DNA of 51,828 nt from an uncultured Bacteroidota bacterium (GTDB lineage: Bacteria; Bacteroidota; Bacteroidia; Flavobacteriales; Flavobacteriaceae): NCBI GenBank assembly GCA_902593165.1, contig CACJHI010000010.1:1-51828 (forward strand), read 5' to 3'. This document shows positions 1 to 8,931 of this stretch, in pieces (within the stretch, counting starts at the first letter, position 1; every line of letters begins with the position of its first letter). Under the pieces are notes generated by a model. That model saw only the letters and a program-made list of their open reading frames with translations. It had not been told where the DNA came from and did not search any database. The translations under genes were made by a program, and so were the position numbers.

Positions 1-45
1 TTTTAGAAGACAACTTTAATTTTTTACTAAATTACAGTTTTTACC

Positions 46-789
46 TTAAAAATTTCTTTGTCTGATGATTTCAAATACAACTGCTGAAAATGCGACAGAA
101 ACATTAAGTGAATCTATCTTTGAGCTTATCGGTACTTTTAAAATATTATTTGATAGATTTAAAATACTTTTAGAGATACCTTTTTCTTCAGATCCCATAA
201 TGATAGCAACAGATTTTTTAAAATTTGAACTGTATATTGTGTCTTCTCCCTTTTCAGAAAGACTTATAATGTCAATTTCTAGAGAGCTTAAATGTAGGAT
301 AGCATCTTTTATATTGTTAACCCTTGCAATTGGTATTTTAAATACTCCTCCTGATGAAGTTTTAACTACATCAGAGTTAACTGGTGCAGAATTGTTTTGA
401 GGGATAATTATTCCATCTACATTTGCTCCCACAGCTGTTCTAATAATAGCTCCAAAGTTTCTTGTATCAGTTACTCCATCCAATAATAAATATGTTTTTG
501 GGGAGTTATTGTCAAATGTAGTTGATACTAGCTCTTCAATTGATAATAATTTGATTGGAGATAATATTGCTACTGCTCCTTGATGATTTTTATTGATATA
601 CTTTTTAAATTTCTCTTTTGGAACAAACGAGTATTTAATATTATGATTCTCTAGTAATCTGACTAAAGACTTAAATAAACTACTTTGATGTGAATTTGAT
701 TTAAGCAGATATACTCTTGAGATCTCTTTTGATGATTCAATTGCCTCTATAATAGATCTAATGCCGTAAATCTCTACTTGTTTATCCAT
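46..789 (-). CDS. rlmB: 23S rRNA 2'-O-ribose methyltransferase, TrmH/RlmB family
   Basis: SPOUT-class SAM-dependent methyltransferase of 247 aa, the usual length for RlmB/TrmH-like enzymes; RlmB methylates the 2'-O of a 23S rRNA guanosine. The N-terminal substrate-binding domain begins EIYGIRSIIEAI. The knotted C-terminal domain carries the family motifs: DGVTDTRNFGAIIRTA (motif 1), MGSEEKGIS (motif 2) and the late LNVSVAFSAVVFEIIRQR (motif 3). The start is the only ATG before the domain. It is isolated by a terminator from the SusCD operon upstream. Family assignment is firm; the exact target nucleotide is inferred. Confidence 0.9.
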   Translation of the reverse strand: MDKQVEIYGIRSIIEAIESSKEISRVYLLKSNSHQSSLFKSLVRLLENHNIKYSFVPKEKFKKYINKNHQGAVAILSPIKLLSIEELVSTTFDNNSPKTYLLLDGVTDTRNFGAIIRTAVGANVDGIIIPQNNSAPVNSDVVKTSSGGVFKIPIARVNNIKDAILHLSSLEIDIISLSEKGEDTIYSSNFKKSVAIIMGSEEKGISKSILNLSNNILKVPISSKIDSLNVSVAFSAVVFEIIRQRNF

Positions 790-808
790 ATAAAATATAT
801 ATATAAAA

Positions 809-836
809 AAAAAGGAGGTTAAAAAACCTCCTTTTT
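809..836 (-). terminator. Rho-independent terminator of the susC-susD-lipoprotein operon
   Basis: A perfect 12-bp stem (AAAAAGGAGGTT / AACCTCCTTTTT) with a 4-base A loop lies 20 bases past the stop of the last operon gene. Read on the minus strand it ends in a long T run, so it should stop transcription before rlmB. Confidence 0.85.
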
Positions 837-855
837 AATATAATAATTTATCAAA

Positions 856-1725
856 TTATTGACAAATATTCATAGCCTTGAATCCTACTGCAGGACTTGT
901 ACCGTCCGATAAAGCAGTTTGAGATCCAGAACCATCTAAACCTGTCCAGTTAACTTGATAAGTAATTTCACTATCCCAGTCTCCCGAAGTAAATTCGAAT
1001 CCGAAAGTTGAAGCGCTTGCAGGAACTGTGAACGAAGTCGTCCCATCTGTTCCAGAAACAGTCCATGATGTAGAAACACCATCAATTGTCCATTTTAATG
1101 TAGCACCATTCCAACCATCTCCCCAACTATCCTGACCAGTAATAGTATAAATACCAGCTACCGCACCAGAATTGTTAGCATCAAATCTACATCCAATTAC
1201 TATTGGATATAAGAAAGGAGATCTAAAATATGAACCTGTCATTGATCCAGTTACAGAAGATCTTGAATAAGAATTTCCGTCTGTAAGGTTTAATTGAAAT
1301 CTTACAGTAACAACATCATTACCTTTAAAGCTAGAAACACCTAATGCTCCTAATGCTTGAGTTAATGATAATGAAAAGTCAAATCTAGGTAGTCCAACAG
1401 GACCGTCATACATTTCAGACCTATTAACAGTCTGATATAAAACTTCTGCACCTGAGTTAAACTGTAGATAGATTTCTACGTTTTGTGTTAAACCACCCAT
1501 TTCTTTATCGTGTGGCTCAAGTGTCCAGTTAACAACTGACGTACCAGGAGTAGCTGCTTGATACTCACCAGACTTTGAAATTTGTCTAAGTGCAGCACCT
1601 TGCTCATACTCTTTAAGCATGTAGTCAGTCATCATCTCGTACCCTCCATATTCATCAGAAGAAAATTCTTTTGAACAAGAAACTACTAGTGTAATTAAAC
1701 TAAGATATATAAATAATTTTTTCAT
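856..1725 (-). CDS. Third lipoprotein of the SusCD operon, with a GDGWNG-type C-terminal domain
   Basis: Protein of 289 aa with an SPII signal (lipobox VVSC, Cys17), so it is probably surface-exposed. Residues about 25-180 form a beta-rich region without a family I recognise. From about residue 190 the motif GQDSWGDGWNGATLKW opens a compact beta domain that ends near the C-terminus; similar D-x-x-GDGWNG motifs occur as small beta modules in secreted Bacteroidota proteins. It lies 11 bases after susD and before the operon terminator, so it is the last gene of the uptake operon. In other Sus-type operons this position often holds a surface glycan- or peptide-binding protein. The ligand is not visible; a binding role is inferred from context only. 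Confidence 0.6.
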   Translation of the reverse strand: MKKLFIYLSLITLVVSCSKEFSSDEYGGYEMMTDYMLKEYEQGAALRQISKSGEYQAATPGTSVVNWTLEPHDKEMGGLTQNVEIYLQFNSGAEVLYQTVNRSEMYDGPVGLPRFDFSLSLTQALGALGVSSFKGNDVVTVRFQLNLTDGNSYSRSSVTGSMTGSYFRSPFLYPIVIGCRFDANNSGAVAGIYTITGQDSWGDGWNGATLKWTIDGVSTSWTVSGTDGTTSFTVPASASTFGFEFTSGDWDSEITYQVNWTGLDGSGSQTALSDGTSPAVGFKAMNICQ

Positions 1726-1736
1726 GTTTTCTAGTT

Positions 1737-3341
1737 TTAATCGACCGCTGGTCCGTTAGTGTTCCAAAATACTCTTTGTGTTAAATCAGATTTCTGAGTA
1801 ACATTAGAGTTGTTAGCCGCATAGTTTTGTGGATACCACATTGATACAGGGAATGGCCCTGGATCTGGTTCAACCATAGGTTGAAGGTTTTTTGGATAAC
1901 CATTTCTTCTATAAGAATTATATGCATCGATTCCGTTACCTCTTTGAGTAATCCAGAATTCTTCAGCCCATAGCTCAAGCTTACCATCTAATGTAGACGC
2001 AGCACCCCATTCAGTAGCAAAGTTTGCTATATAAGCATCAATTGCTGCCGGGTCCATTGCAGGAGCTCCTGTTATATCATCCACTTTGTTCATGTGAGAT
2101 CTAATACCAGCTAAAGTTTCATTTGTAGGATCACCTCCAGTCATAACTGCAACTTCTGCATTCATAAAATGCATCCATGAGTTAGCAACTATTGGAGTAA
2201 TACCTGCACCACCTTGACCATCTCCAGCACCAAGACCACCAAAACTTAGGTCATCGTAAGCACCACCAGCAGGGAATATACCAGCTAGAGTTCTTTCGAA
2301 ACCATCAGGTGGAATACCTTCATCGTTTCCATGATCTCTTCCCCAGTATCCCTCAGGAAGTACACAGTACAATCCGTAAGCAACCCTGTGAGGTTCGATA
2401 TAGTAACCAGGTGTTGAACATTCAATCTGAACTTCGTTAGGAGGTCCATCAGCACCAGGTGTTTCAGAAACATTTCTATAATACAAGTAAAGTATTCTAG
2501 GGTCTCTTACACCATTTCTACCTTTCATTAAACGATCCATCATCCAGTTAGACTGATAGTCACCAGCTCCAGTATTAGAGTAGTTATATCTGTAAATTGG
2601 ATGTCTAGTATCAGGATTAATTGCATTTGTACCCCATTTGAATTCAAAGTCATCTGCACTATCAGTAATATAATTAGTGATAGAGTTATAACTTGCATAG
2701 TCACCTAGGTTAAGGTATGCTCTTTTCTTAATACTATTTGCAGCTTTAATCCATCCAGCAGCATTACCTCCGTAGTACATATCGTACTGTGGGGTAGCAC
2801 CACCTTGATTAAAGTTACTAATCGCAGAATCAAGTAAACCAATAGCAGCATTATAAACTGACTGACCTGAATCAGCAGCAGGATTAAGGTTCTCAGAACC
2901 TTGTAATGCTTCAGTATATGGAATATCACCAAAGTAGTCTACTAGAGTTAACATAATATAAGCTTGCATAACCTGACCCATTCCAATGTAATAAGTAAGA
3001 CCGTTTTCAGCAGCTAGTATATTCATTAATCTAATATCCTCCATCATACCTTGGTAAGCGCTTGACCACGTACCAGAGAATGAGCCAGGAGAATAATTAT
3101 CTCTATACATTCTGTCTCCACCTAAGTACGCAACTCTTGTAAGTCTTGCACCTACATCACCCATATTATCAACCCAAGAAGCAAAGTCTTCTTGAATGTT
3201 GTTAATAAACAAGTCAGTACTAGCCTGAGCTGGGTTTAATGCATTAGGGTTAACAGTAAGATCTAACTCAGTAGTTTCACATGAGCTTAATACTAGTAAA
3301 CTAGAAAAAGCTAAAATCGAAAGTTTGTTAAAATTTTTCAT
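1737..3341 (-). CDS. SusD/RagB-like nutrient-binding outer-membrane lipoprotein
   Basis: Lipoprotein of 534 aa with lipobox LSSC (Cys21) and helical TPR-like SusD architecture. Features such as the early VNPNALNPAQAS, the long NxAxGWIKAANSIKKRAYLNLG helix and the late ITQRGNGIDAYNSYRRNGYP strongly resemble the SusD-like_2 branch. SusD proteins cap the SusC barrel at the cell surface and capture the ligand. It sits 18 bases after susC. This branch often goes with peptide or mixed-polymer uptake rather than starch, so no substrate is claimed. Codon use is less AT-biased than in neighbours, which suggests high expression. Confidence 0.9.
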   Translation of the reverse strand: MKNFNKLSILAFSSLLVLSSCETTELDLTVNPNALNPAQASTDLFINNIQEDFASWVDNMGDVGARLTRVAYLGGDRMYRDNYSPGSFSGTWSSAYQGMMEDIRLMNILAAENGLTYYIGMGQVMQAYIMLTLVDYFGDIPYTEALQGSENLNPAADSGQSVYNAAIGLLDSAISNFNQGGATPQYDMYYGGNAAGWIKAANSIKKRAYLNLGDYASYNSITNYITDSADDFEFKWGTNAINPDTRHPIYRYNYSNTGAGDYQSNWMMDRLMKGRNGVRDPRILYLYYRNVSETPGADGPPNEVQIECSTPGYYIEPHRVAYGLYCVLPEGYWGRDHGNDEGIPPDGFERTLAGIFPAGGAYDDLSFGGLGAGDGQGGAGITPIVANSWMHFMNAEVAVMTGGDPTNETLAGIRSHMNKVDDITGAPAMDPAAIDAYIANFATEWGAASTLDGKLELWAEEFWITQRGNGIDAYNSYRRNGYPKNLQPMVEPDPGPFPVSMWYPQNYAANNSNVTQKSDLTQRVFWNTNGPAVD

Positions 3342-3359
3342 AATTTTTAAATTTTTGAA

Positions 3360-6300
3360 TTAGAACGTTAATTTTAAACTTACACCATATCTTCTAGCAC
3401 TTACACCATTGAAGTATTCAAAACCAGAACCGTTTCCAACACCAAGACCGGCGATGTTAGGATCATAGTTAATACCTTCAGGCGTGTTATAAGCATCATA
3501 CCAAAGGTTGAAACCTTGTGCAGAAACAGAAGCCGCTCCAAATGGAGTTTTATCTAACCAATTTTTAGGTACGTCAAAAGTAAGTGAAACTTCACTTAAT
3601 CTTAAAACACTAGCATCCCAAGTTCTTAACTCGTCTGCTCCTAAAATCAAGTTACCGAAGTAAGTTGTAGCGTTATCAATTTGTTTATTGTTTGGAGAAC
3701 CATCAGAAAGAACACCAGGTAAAATATATGGTAATTCTCTATCAACAGTATCAATTGTCTGACCTCTACCAAGTAGTGTCATAATAAAACTTGAATACAT
3801 ATCACCACCAATAGTAGCATTAAATAGAACATTTAAAGATAAATTTCCATATGTAATAGTGTTACCAATATTTGCAACGAAATCTGGGTTACTATCACCA
3901 ATTAATGAATACTTGTTAGTCTTGTAATTTGTATCGTTGTTTGTACCATAACTACCAGCAGCATCAATTAGTGGTCTACCAGAGCTATCTCTTGAAACAG
4001 ATGTTCCAATCATAGATGTTAATGGTAATCCAGGAATTGCAGCGTTACCTCTTGTAGAGAAACCAGCATAAACAATTTGATCAGTATTTTGTCCTAGATC
4101 TTCAACAATAGCTTGGTTAGTTGTGTAGTTTACACTAGTATTCCAGTTAAACTTATCACCTCTAATCCAATCAGCGTTAAGATCTATCTCCCAACCAGTT
4201 GCACTAATTTCACCAATGTTTGTACTAGTAGAAGTATAACCTGTTGATGGGTCAAGTGGTTGTGTTATAATAAGATCAGTAGTTGTTCTGTCAAAGTAAG
4301 AAATTTCAGCAGATAATCTATTATCAAATAAATTAGCTTCTAAACCAAACTCAAGCTCAGCAAGTAACTCAGGCTTTAAACCAAGGTTACCTAGAGATGA
4401 ACCAGATGTGTTTGTAATTACATCAACACCATCAATCTTATAATCTTTTGTATTTAAGTTAAGTACAGATGAAATTGGATATCCAGTAGGATATGTCGCA
4501 GATGTACCATAACTAGCTCTAACCTTAAGGAAATCGACTGGTAAGTTACCAAAGTCTAAAACTGAAGTTGGAACGAAAGATATACTTGCAGATGGGTAAG
4601 TAATAGATCTATTTTCTTCTGCTAGGTTAGATACCCAATCAGTTCTAGATGCTAATGTTAAATACAAGTAGTTTTGATAATCTAGAGAAGCTTGAGCAAA
4701 GACCCCAAGTACGTTTCTTCTAGAATAAAATTCAATTTCTTCCTGAGAGTTAAAGTTATAATGTCTTAAAACATTAAATACATTCTGACCAGTACTTCTT
4801 ACACCATTTCTATCATATTCTCTTGCATTAGATGTAGCACCAGCGTTAAAAGTCATAGACCAATCACTGTCAAGTTCGAAATCTCCGTTAACAGTTATTT
4901 GGTGGTTAAAGATTGTAGCAGTGTTATTCCACTTTTCGTAGAATCCAGATTGTGTTTCAAGACTTCCGTCAACACCACCCTTGTTTTGATAACTTGTGTT
5001 ATCCTCACTATATACATCATAACCATATCTATATTGAACGTTTAAATTATCAGAGATGTCATACTGAACTGAAGTACCACCATAAACCCTGTGAGTAGCC
5101 TGTGCATCTTGAGTATTTGCAACAGTCCAAAGTGGGTGCTGTATACCATTAGATGATCTATAATATATAGATGCTCCTGTAATAGGGTGTGCATATGGTA
5201 ATTGACCTATACCAACAGATCTTGGAGTATAGAATACGTTACCATATAATGATGAATCAGAACTACCACTACTATATGCCGCAGCAATAGGTGGAGTTTT
5301 AAAGTCAGTAAATGAATAGTTAAGCGTACCGTTAACAGTAATTTTGTTAGATAAAACAGCTCTACCACCGAAACTAATGTTGTTTCTTCTTAGAGTGTTT
5401 CCAGGAGTAAATCCTTCGTCATCTAAATTACCATAGTTAACATTATAAGATACTTTTCCGTCATCACTTTGACCTCTGAAGTTAATGTTTGTATTAATTA
5501 TGCTTCCAGGCTGGAATAAGTCACCAACACTGTCATAAGGCTTCCATTCCCAAAGAGAGTCTTCAGATAAACCTAATAAAGGTAAAAGATCTCTTGCAAG
5601 GAACCTCGCATTTAAGTTACTATTGTATGGGTGTTTCAAAAATCCAGGTTGACCTGAAACTGTACCATTAATCTGTGATTGTTTACCCCATCCAGCTGGA
5701 CCTTCCTCGCGGAAACTTGGACCCCAGTTAGAGAAGAACCAACCAAAGTTTTGGTTGAAACCATTACCATACTCCATTTGATATTCTGGCTTCATGGCAA
5801 GCTCGTTTACAAAGTAAGACGTGTTAACCGTCACTTCATTTTTTTGAGCTTTCATACCTGAAGCAGTAGTACCGGATTTTGTAGTAATTAATACTACACC
5901 GTTTCTACCTTGCGATCCATAAAGTGTAGCCGCAGCTAAACCTTTAAGAACGTTAACAGATTCAATATTATTTGGATCTAGATCTAGGAATCTTGAAGAA
6001 CCGTTGTTACCTGAGGTAAAACTACCCATTGAGTTAGTATCACTTGCGAAAGGGACACCATCAACAACGAATAACGGTTGGTTACTTGAACTAAAGGTAC
6101 TTAAACCTCTAATAATAACACTTGTTCCTGATCCAGAAATACCACCTTGATTTGTTACTTGTACACCAGAGGCTTTACCAGAAAGTACACGCGCAACATC
6201 ACCAGACGCTCTATTTTCGATTTGACTATTGTCAACCTCAGATACAGCATATCCTAGTGCACGTTTTTCTCTTGTAATACCTAAACTGGTTACGATAACT

Positions 6301-6599
6301 TCTTCAAGTTGATTACCTAGGGAAAGAGATACATTAATGACGTTGCCTGCTCCAACAGCTATTGCTGCCGTTTCATAACCAACGAAACTGAATTCCAGAG
6401 TCTGGCCCTCAGATACATTAACAGAAAAGTTCCCATCGAAATCAGTGGTTACACCAGTAGTTGTACCCTGAACTAGAACAGTAGCTCCCGGTAAAGGAAG
6501 ACCATCTGGATCAGAAACAACACCAGTTACTGTCTTCTGAGCAAACGACAATTGAGCCGTTAGCAAGAAAACCACTAGTAATCTGAATAAGCTTTTCAT
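3360..6599 (-). CDS. SusC/RagA-type TonB-dependent outer-membrane receptor
   Basis: Protein of 1079 aa, typical of SusC. Signal peptide 1-20 (cut before QKTVTG), a carboxypeptidase-regulatory-like domain at about 22-100 (VSDPDGLPLPGATV, FDGNFSV), a LEEVIVTSLG segment, the plug at about 115-245 (ENRASGDVARVLSGKASGV, IIRGLSTFSSSNQPLFVVDG), then a 22-strand-type barrel ending in the aromatic GVSLKLTF. It imports a bulky ligand with TonB energy together with SusD. It is the first gene of a three-gene operon. No glycoside hydrolase, sulfatase or peptidase is linked, so the ligand is open. Confidence 0.95.
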   Translation of the reverse strand: MKSLFRLLVVFLLTAQLSFAQKTVTGVVSDPDGLPLPGATVLVQGTTTGVTTDFDGNFSVNVSEGQTLEFSFVGYETAAIAVGAGNVINVSLSLGNQLEEVIVTSLGITREKRALGYAVSEVDNSQIENRASGDVARVLSGKASGVQVTNQGGISGSGTSVIIRGLSTFSSSNQPLFVVDGVPFASDTNSMGSFTSGNNGSSRFLDLDPNNIESVNVLKGLAAATLYGSQGRNGVVLITTKSGTTASGMKAQKNEVTVNTSYFVNELAMKPEYQMEYGNGFNQNFGWFFSNWGPSFREEGPAGWGKQSQINGTVSGQPGFLKHPYNSNLNARFLARDLLPLLGLSEDSLWEWKPYDSVGDLFQPGSIINTNINFRGQSDDGKVSYNVNYGNLDDEGFTPGNTLRRNNISFGGRAVLSNKITVNGTLNYSFTDFKTPPIAAAYSSGSSDSSLYGNVFYTPRSVGIGQLPYAHPITGASIYYRSSNGIQHPLWTVANTQDAQATHRVYGGTSVQYDISDNLNVQYRYGYDVYSEDNTSYQNKGGVDGSLETQSGFYEKWNNTATIFNHQITVNGDFELDSDWSMTFNAGATSNAREYDRNGVRSTGQNVFNVLRHYNFNSQEEIEFYSRRNVLGVFAQASLDYQNYLYLTLASRTDWVSNLAEENRSITYPSASISFVPTSVLDFGNLPVDFLKVRASYGTSATYPTGYPISSVLNLNTKDYKIDGVDVITNTSGSSLGNLGLKPELLAELEFGLEANLFDNRLSAEISYFDRTTTDLIITQPLDPSTGYTSTSTNIGEISATGWEIDLNADWIRGDKFNWNTSVNYTTNQAIVEDLGQNTDQIVYAGFSTRGNAAIPGLPLTSMIGTSVSRDSSGRPLIDAAGSYGTNNDTNYKTNKYSLIGDSNPDFVANIGNTITYGNLSLNVLFNATIGGDMYSSFIMTLLGRGQTIDTVDRELPYILPGVLSDGSPNNKQIDNATTYFGNLILGADELRTWDASVLRLSEVSLTFDVPKNWLDKTPFGAASVSAQGFNLWYDAYNTPEGINYDPNIAGLGVGNGSGFEYFNGVSARRYGVSLKLTF

Positions 6600-6808
6600 A
6601 CTTAGTTATTTAGTTATTAATAAATTTTTGTTAAAATTTTCTTAAATTTTTCGTAAACGCTAAGTTACATCAATAATTCAAAAAAAAAAGAAACTTCTAA
6701 ATTTTATTGGAAAAAAATTAAAAAAAACGAGATTTTTGTATTAAAAAAGGGTGATTATTGATAATATGACAAATTTTTAGTTAAAAAATTAACATATTCT
6801 GAATAAAT
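6600..6808 (-). promoter_or_regulatory. Upstream region of the susCD operon, with phased A-tracts
   Basis: This 209-base intergenic stretch must hold the susCD promoter, but I find no TAnnTTTG box in the right orientation. It contains AnTn tracts at 6622-6629, 6633-6640 and 6644-6651 (11-base spacing) and another at 6699-6705, in phase with them, plus runs of A. Such phased tracts bend DNA. A weak hairpin (GTTAA/TTAAC, 6779-6792) lies 3' of the neighbouring secreted-protein gene. Confidence 0.4.
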
Positions 6809-7516
6809 CTATAAATTCTCTGCGAATTCGAAAATCTTAATAATTGAACTCAATTCACTTACTTTTAGCTTTTCAGATTTTATAAATTTCTTCACTTTGT
6901 CAGAGTTGTCTCCAAAATAATTGATAATTGACTTCTTTGATTGCTTTAGCTTTACAGGTGTGCTTCCGTTTGAACTTATATATAGCTCAACACTTTCAAC
7001 ATACCTTGGTGGGAAAGAGTTTTCAAGAGAAGTTCTAGCAATTTTTGCCTCCATGAATGTTTTCTTTTTCTTTAGAAACAACTTGTCTTTTTGTCCATCA
7101 AATATGTTTATCAAATAACCAATGTAAGCATTACCACTCTCTAATCTGTATGGCAGATACTGATATCTTTCACCATTAATTAAAGGAATTACATCTGCAC
7201 TTTTTATTAAAATCACATCGGATTCAGATTGAGACGGTGTATCAGCCATTTCAATTTCATCCCTAAAGGCATTATACCTCATATAACCAGTGTCATTTAA
7301 CTCTTTACCAAAATATTCAAGTGTTGCTTCATTGAAATCAGCATCAAAATAATGAGTCCCTTGAACATTCAATGGTTGAGGAGCTCTTGTTGATTTGTTA
7401 CCAAAATCAATTAAGGCTTGTTGAGTAGCTCCTGTAATATTTCCGTTAATGTTACCTTGGGATTGTAAATTAAAAGTTAGAACGGCAGTAATTAAAAAGG
7501 TAAATATATATTTCAT
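6809..7516 (-). CDS. Secreted protein of unknown function
   Basis: From the start chosen here the product has 235 aa and begins with a clean signal peptide (KYIFTFLITAVLTFNLQSQ). A longer reading to 7573 is unlikely because a TAAGTTTG promoter box (7541-7534) would fall inside it; an ATG at 7531 lies only two bases after that box. The mature part has a RYNAFRDEIEM segment of the kind seen in many Bacteroidota secreted proteins of unknown function, then a lysine-rich C-terminal region (KKKKTFMEAKIA, KQSKKSIINYFGD). It appears monocistronic, between susCD and lysA. I do not recognise a functional family. Confidence 0.7.
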   Translation of the reverse strand: MKYIFTFLITAVLTFNLQSQGNINGNITGATQQALIDFGNKSTRAPQPLNVQGTHYFDADFNEATLEYFGKELNDTGYMRYNAFRDEIEMADTPSQSESDVILIKSADVIPLINGERYQYLPYRLESGNAYIGYLINIFDGQKDKLFLKKKKTFMEAKIARTSLENSFPPRYVESVELYISSNGSTPVKLKQSKKSIINYFGDNSDKVKKFIKSEKLKVSELSSIIKIFEFAENL

Positions 7517-7533
7517 TTTGTAAATTTTCATCG

Positions 7534-7541
7534 CAAACTTA
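7534..7541 (-). promoter_or_regulatory. TAnnTTTG promoter box of the secreted-protein gene
   Basis: TAAGTTTG on the minus strand, a full match to the Bacteroidota -7 element, 17 bases before the chosen ATG. No clear -33 TTTG is seen. It is the reason for rejecting the longer N-terminus. Confidence 0.5.
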
Positions 7542-7644
7542 AATATAATATTCTTAAAAAATGTAAATCTCATAGCGTATTTAACAATAAATTAATTGTT
7601 ATATCATTTAGAAACTCCCAAAGCTAAAAAGTTTAAACAATAAA

Positions 7645-8853
7645 TTATTCACTAAATATATCGATTTGACCGCGGAAGAGGTCATCAAATTTTTCACCCT
7701 CTCGGATCATCTTTATTTCATTTTTATGAATACAGACTTCAGTTGGTTTAAGCCTACTATTATAATTGCTAGTCATAGTAAAGCCATAAGCCCCAGAATT
7801 TTTAAAGCATAACAAGTCTCCTTTTGAAACTTTTGATATCTCTCTATTTTCTGCGAAAGTGTCTTTCTCACATATATAACCGACTACTGAATAATCAAAT
7901 TTTTTATCATTTGGATTAGATAAGTTTACTATTTCATGATATGATTTATAAAGAGTGGGTCTAACAAAGTGATTAAAACCAGAGTTAACTTGAACAAATG
8001 TATTTTTAGTTGATTTTTTTACATAATTAACTTTGGTAATAAAATATCCTGAGTCGCTGACCAAAAATTTTCCTGGTTCAAAAATAAGTTTTATGTCTTT
8101 TCCTTTTTTTAGTTTGAATTTTTCAACTTCTTCATAAATGACCTCTGCATATTTATTAAGGTCAGTTTCAGTATCTCCCAAAAAATAGGGAATTTTAATT
8201 CCACCTCCAAGATCGATCGTTTCAATATTTTGAAATTTGTGTGCAACAGAAAATATTTTTCTTATTCCCAACTCAAAATGATTATTTTCAATAATATCGC
8301 TACCTGTATGAATATGAAGCGTAGTTACTTTAATTTTTTTTTCCTTATCCATTTTCACAATCTCATCTAGGCTCTCTTCAGTAATACCAAATTTTGAATC
8401 TAAATGCCCAACACTTATATTTTCATTTCCACCTGCCATGACTCCTGGGTTAATTCTTACCGATACAGTTTGATTGGGATAAGCTTTTGAAAAATCTATC
8501 AAAGACTCAAGGCTATCGAGATTAATTTTTACACCTAATGCCACTGCCTCTTTTATTTCAGAAAAATTTACGCCATTTGGTGTGAATAGAATTTTTTTAA
8601 CGTCATATCCACATTTAATTCCTGTTCTAACTTCCTCAATTGAAACTGCATCGAGTCCTAGACCTAGATTGTTGATGTATTTTAATATTGAAATATTAGA
8701 AAGAGCTTTAGCTGCAAAGTGAATTTGATAATTGTCTAATTTTTTGAATGCCTCTTTAAGTTTTTTAAGCTGACTATCTATTATGGATAAATCATATACA
8801 TAAAGTGGAGTTCCAAAATTTTCGGAAGCTTTTTTAAGTTTTTCAATATTCAT
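7645..8853 (-). CDS. lysA: Diaminopimelate decarboxylase
   Basis: PLP enzyme (fold type III) converting meso-diaminopimelate to L-lysine and CO2, 402 aa. The PLP lysine is Lys49 in HFAAKALSN. Other family motifs are HIHTGSDI, the glycine-rich phosphate site DLGGGIKIPY, FEPGKFLV, the dimer-partner cysteine in CEKDTFA and the tail GAYGFTMTSNYN. Ornithine or arginine decarboxylases of the same fold lack this combination. It stands alone in the minus direction; dapB, which I expected further along the window, is not there (see lepB). Confidence 0.93.
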   Translation of the reverse strand: MNIEKLKKASENFGTPLYVYDLSIIDSQLKKLKEAFKKLDNYQIHFAAKALSNISILKYINNLGLGLDAVSIEEVRTGIKCGYDVKKILFTPNGVNFSEIKEAVALGVKINLDSLESLIDFSKAYPNQTVSVRINPGVMAGGNENISVGHLDSKFGITEESLDEIVKMDKEKKIKVTTLHIHTGSDIIENNHFELGIRKIFSVAHKFQNIETIDLGGGIKIPYFLGDTETDLNKYAEVIYEEVEKFKLKKGKDIKLIFEPGKFLVSDSGYFITKVNYVKKSTKNTFVQVNSGFNHFVRPTLYKSYHEIVNLSNPNDKKFDYSVVGYICEKDTFAENREISKVSKGDLLCFKNSGAYGFTMTSNYNSRLKPTEVCIHKNEIKMIREGEKFDDLFRGQIDIFSE

Positions 8854-8918
8854 ATGATGAATTAATCTTTAAATATAAATCTGATTTTAAATAATTCAAA
8901 TTTCTTAAGTTTTGTGGT

Positions 8919-8926
8919 TATATTTG
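8919..8926 (+). promoter_or_regulatory. TATATTTG promoter box directly before sucC
   Basis: A full TAnnTTTG match with only five bases between its last G and the sucC ATG (8932). No convincing -33 TTTG is present at 17-20 bases. The start site would fall on or within a few bases of the ATG. Confidence 0.55.
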
Positions 8927-8931
8927 TCGCC

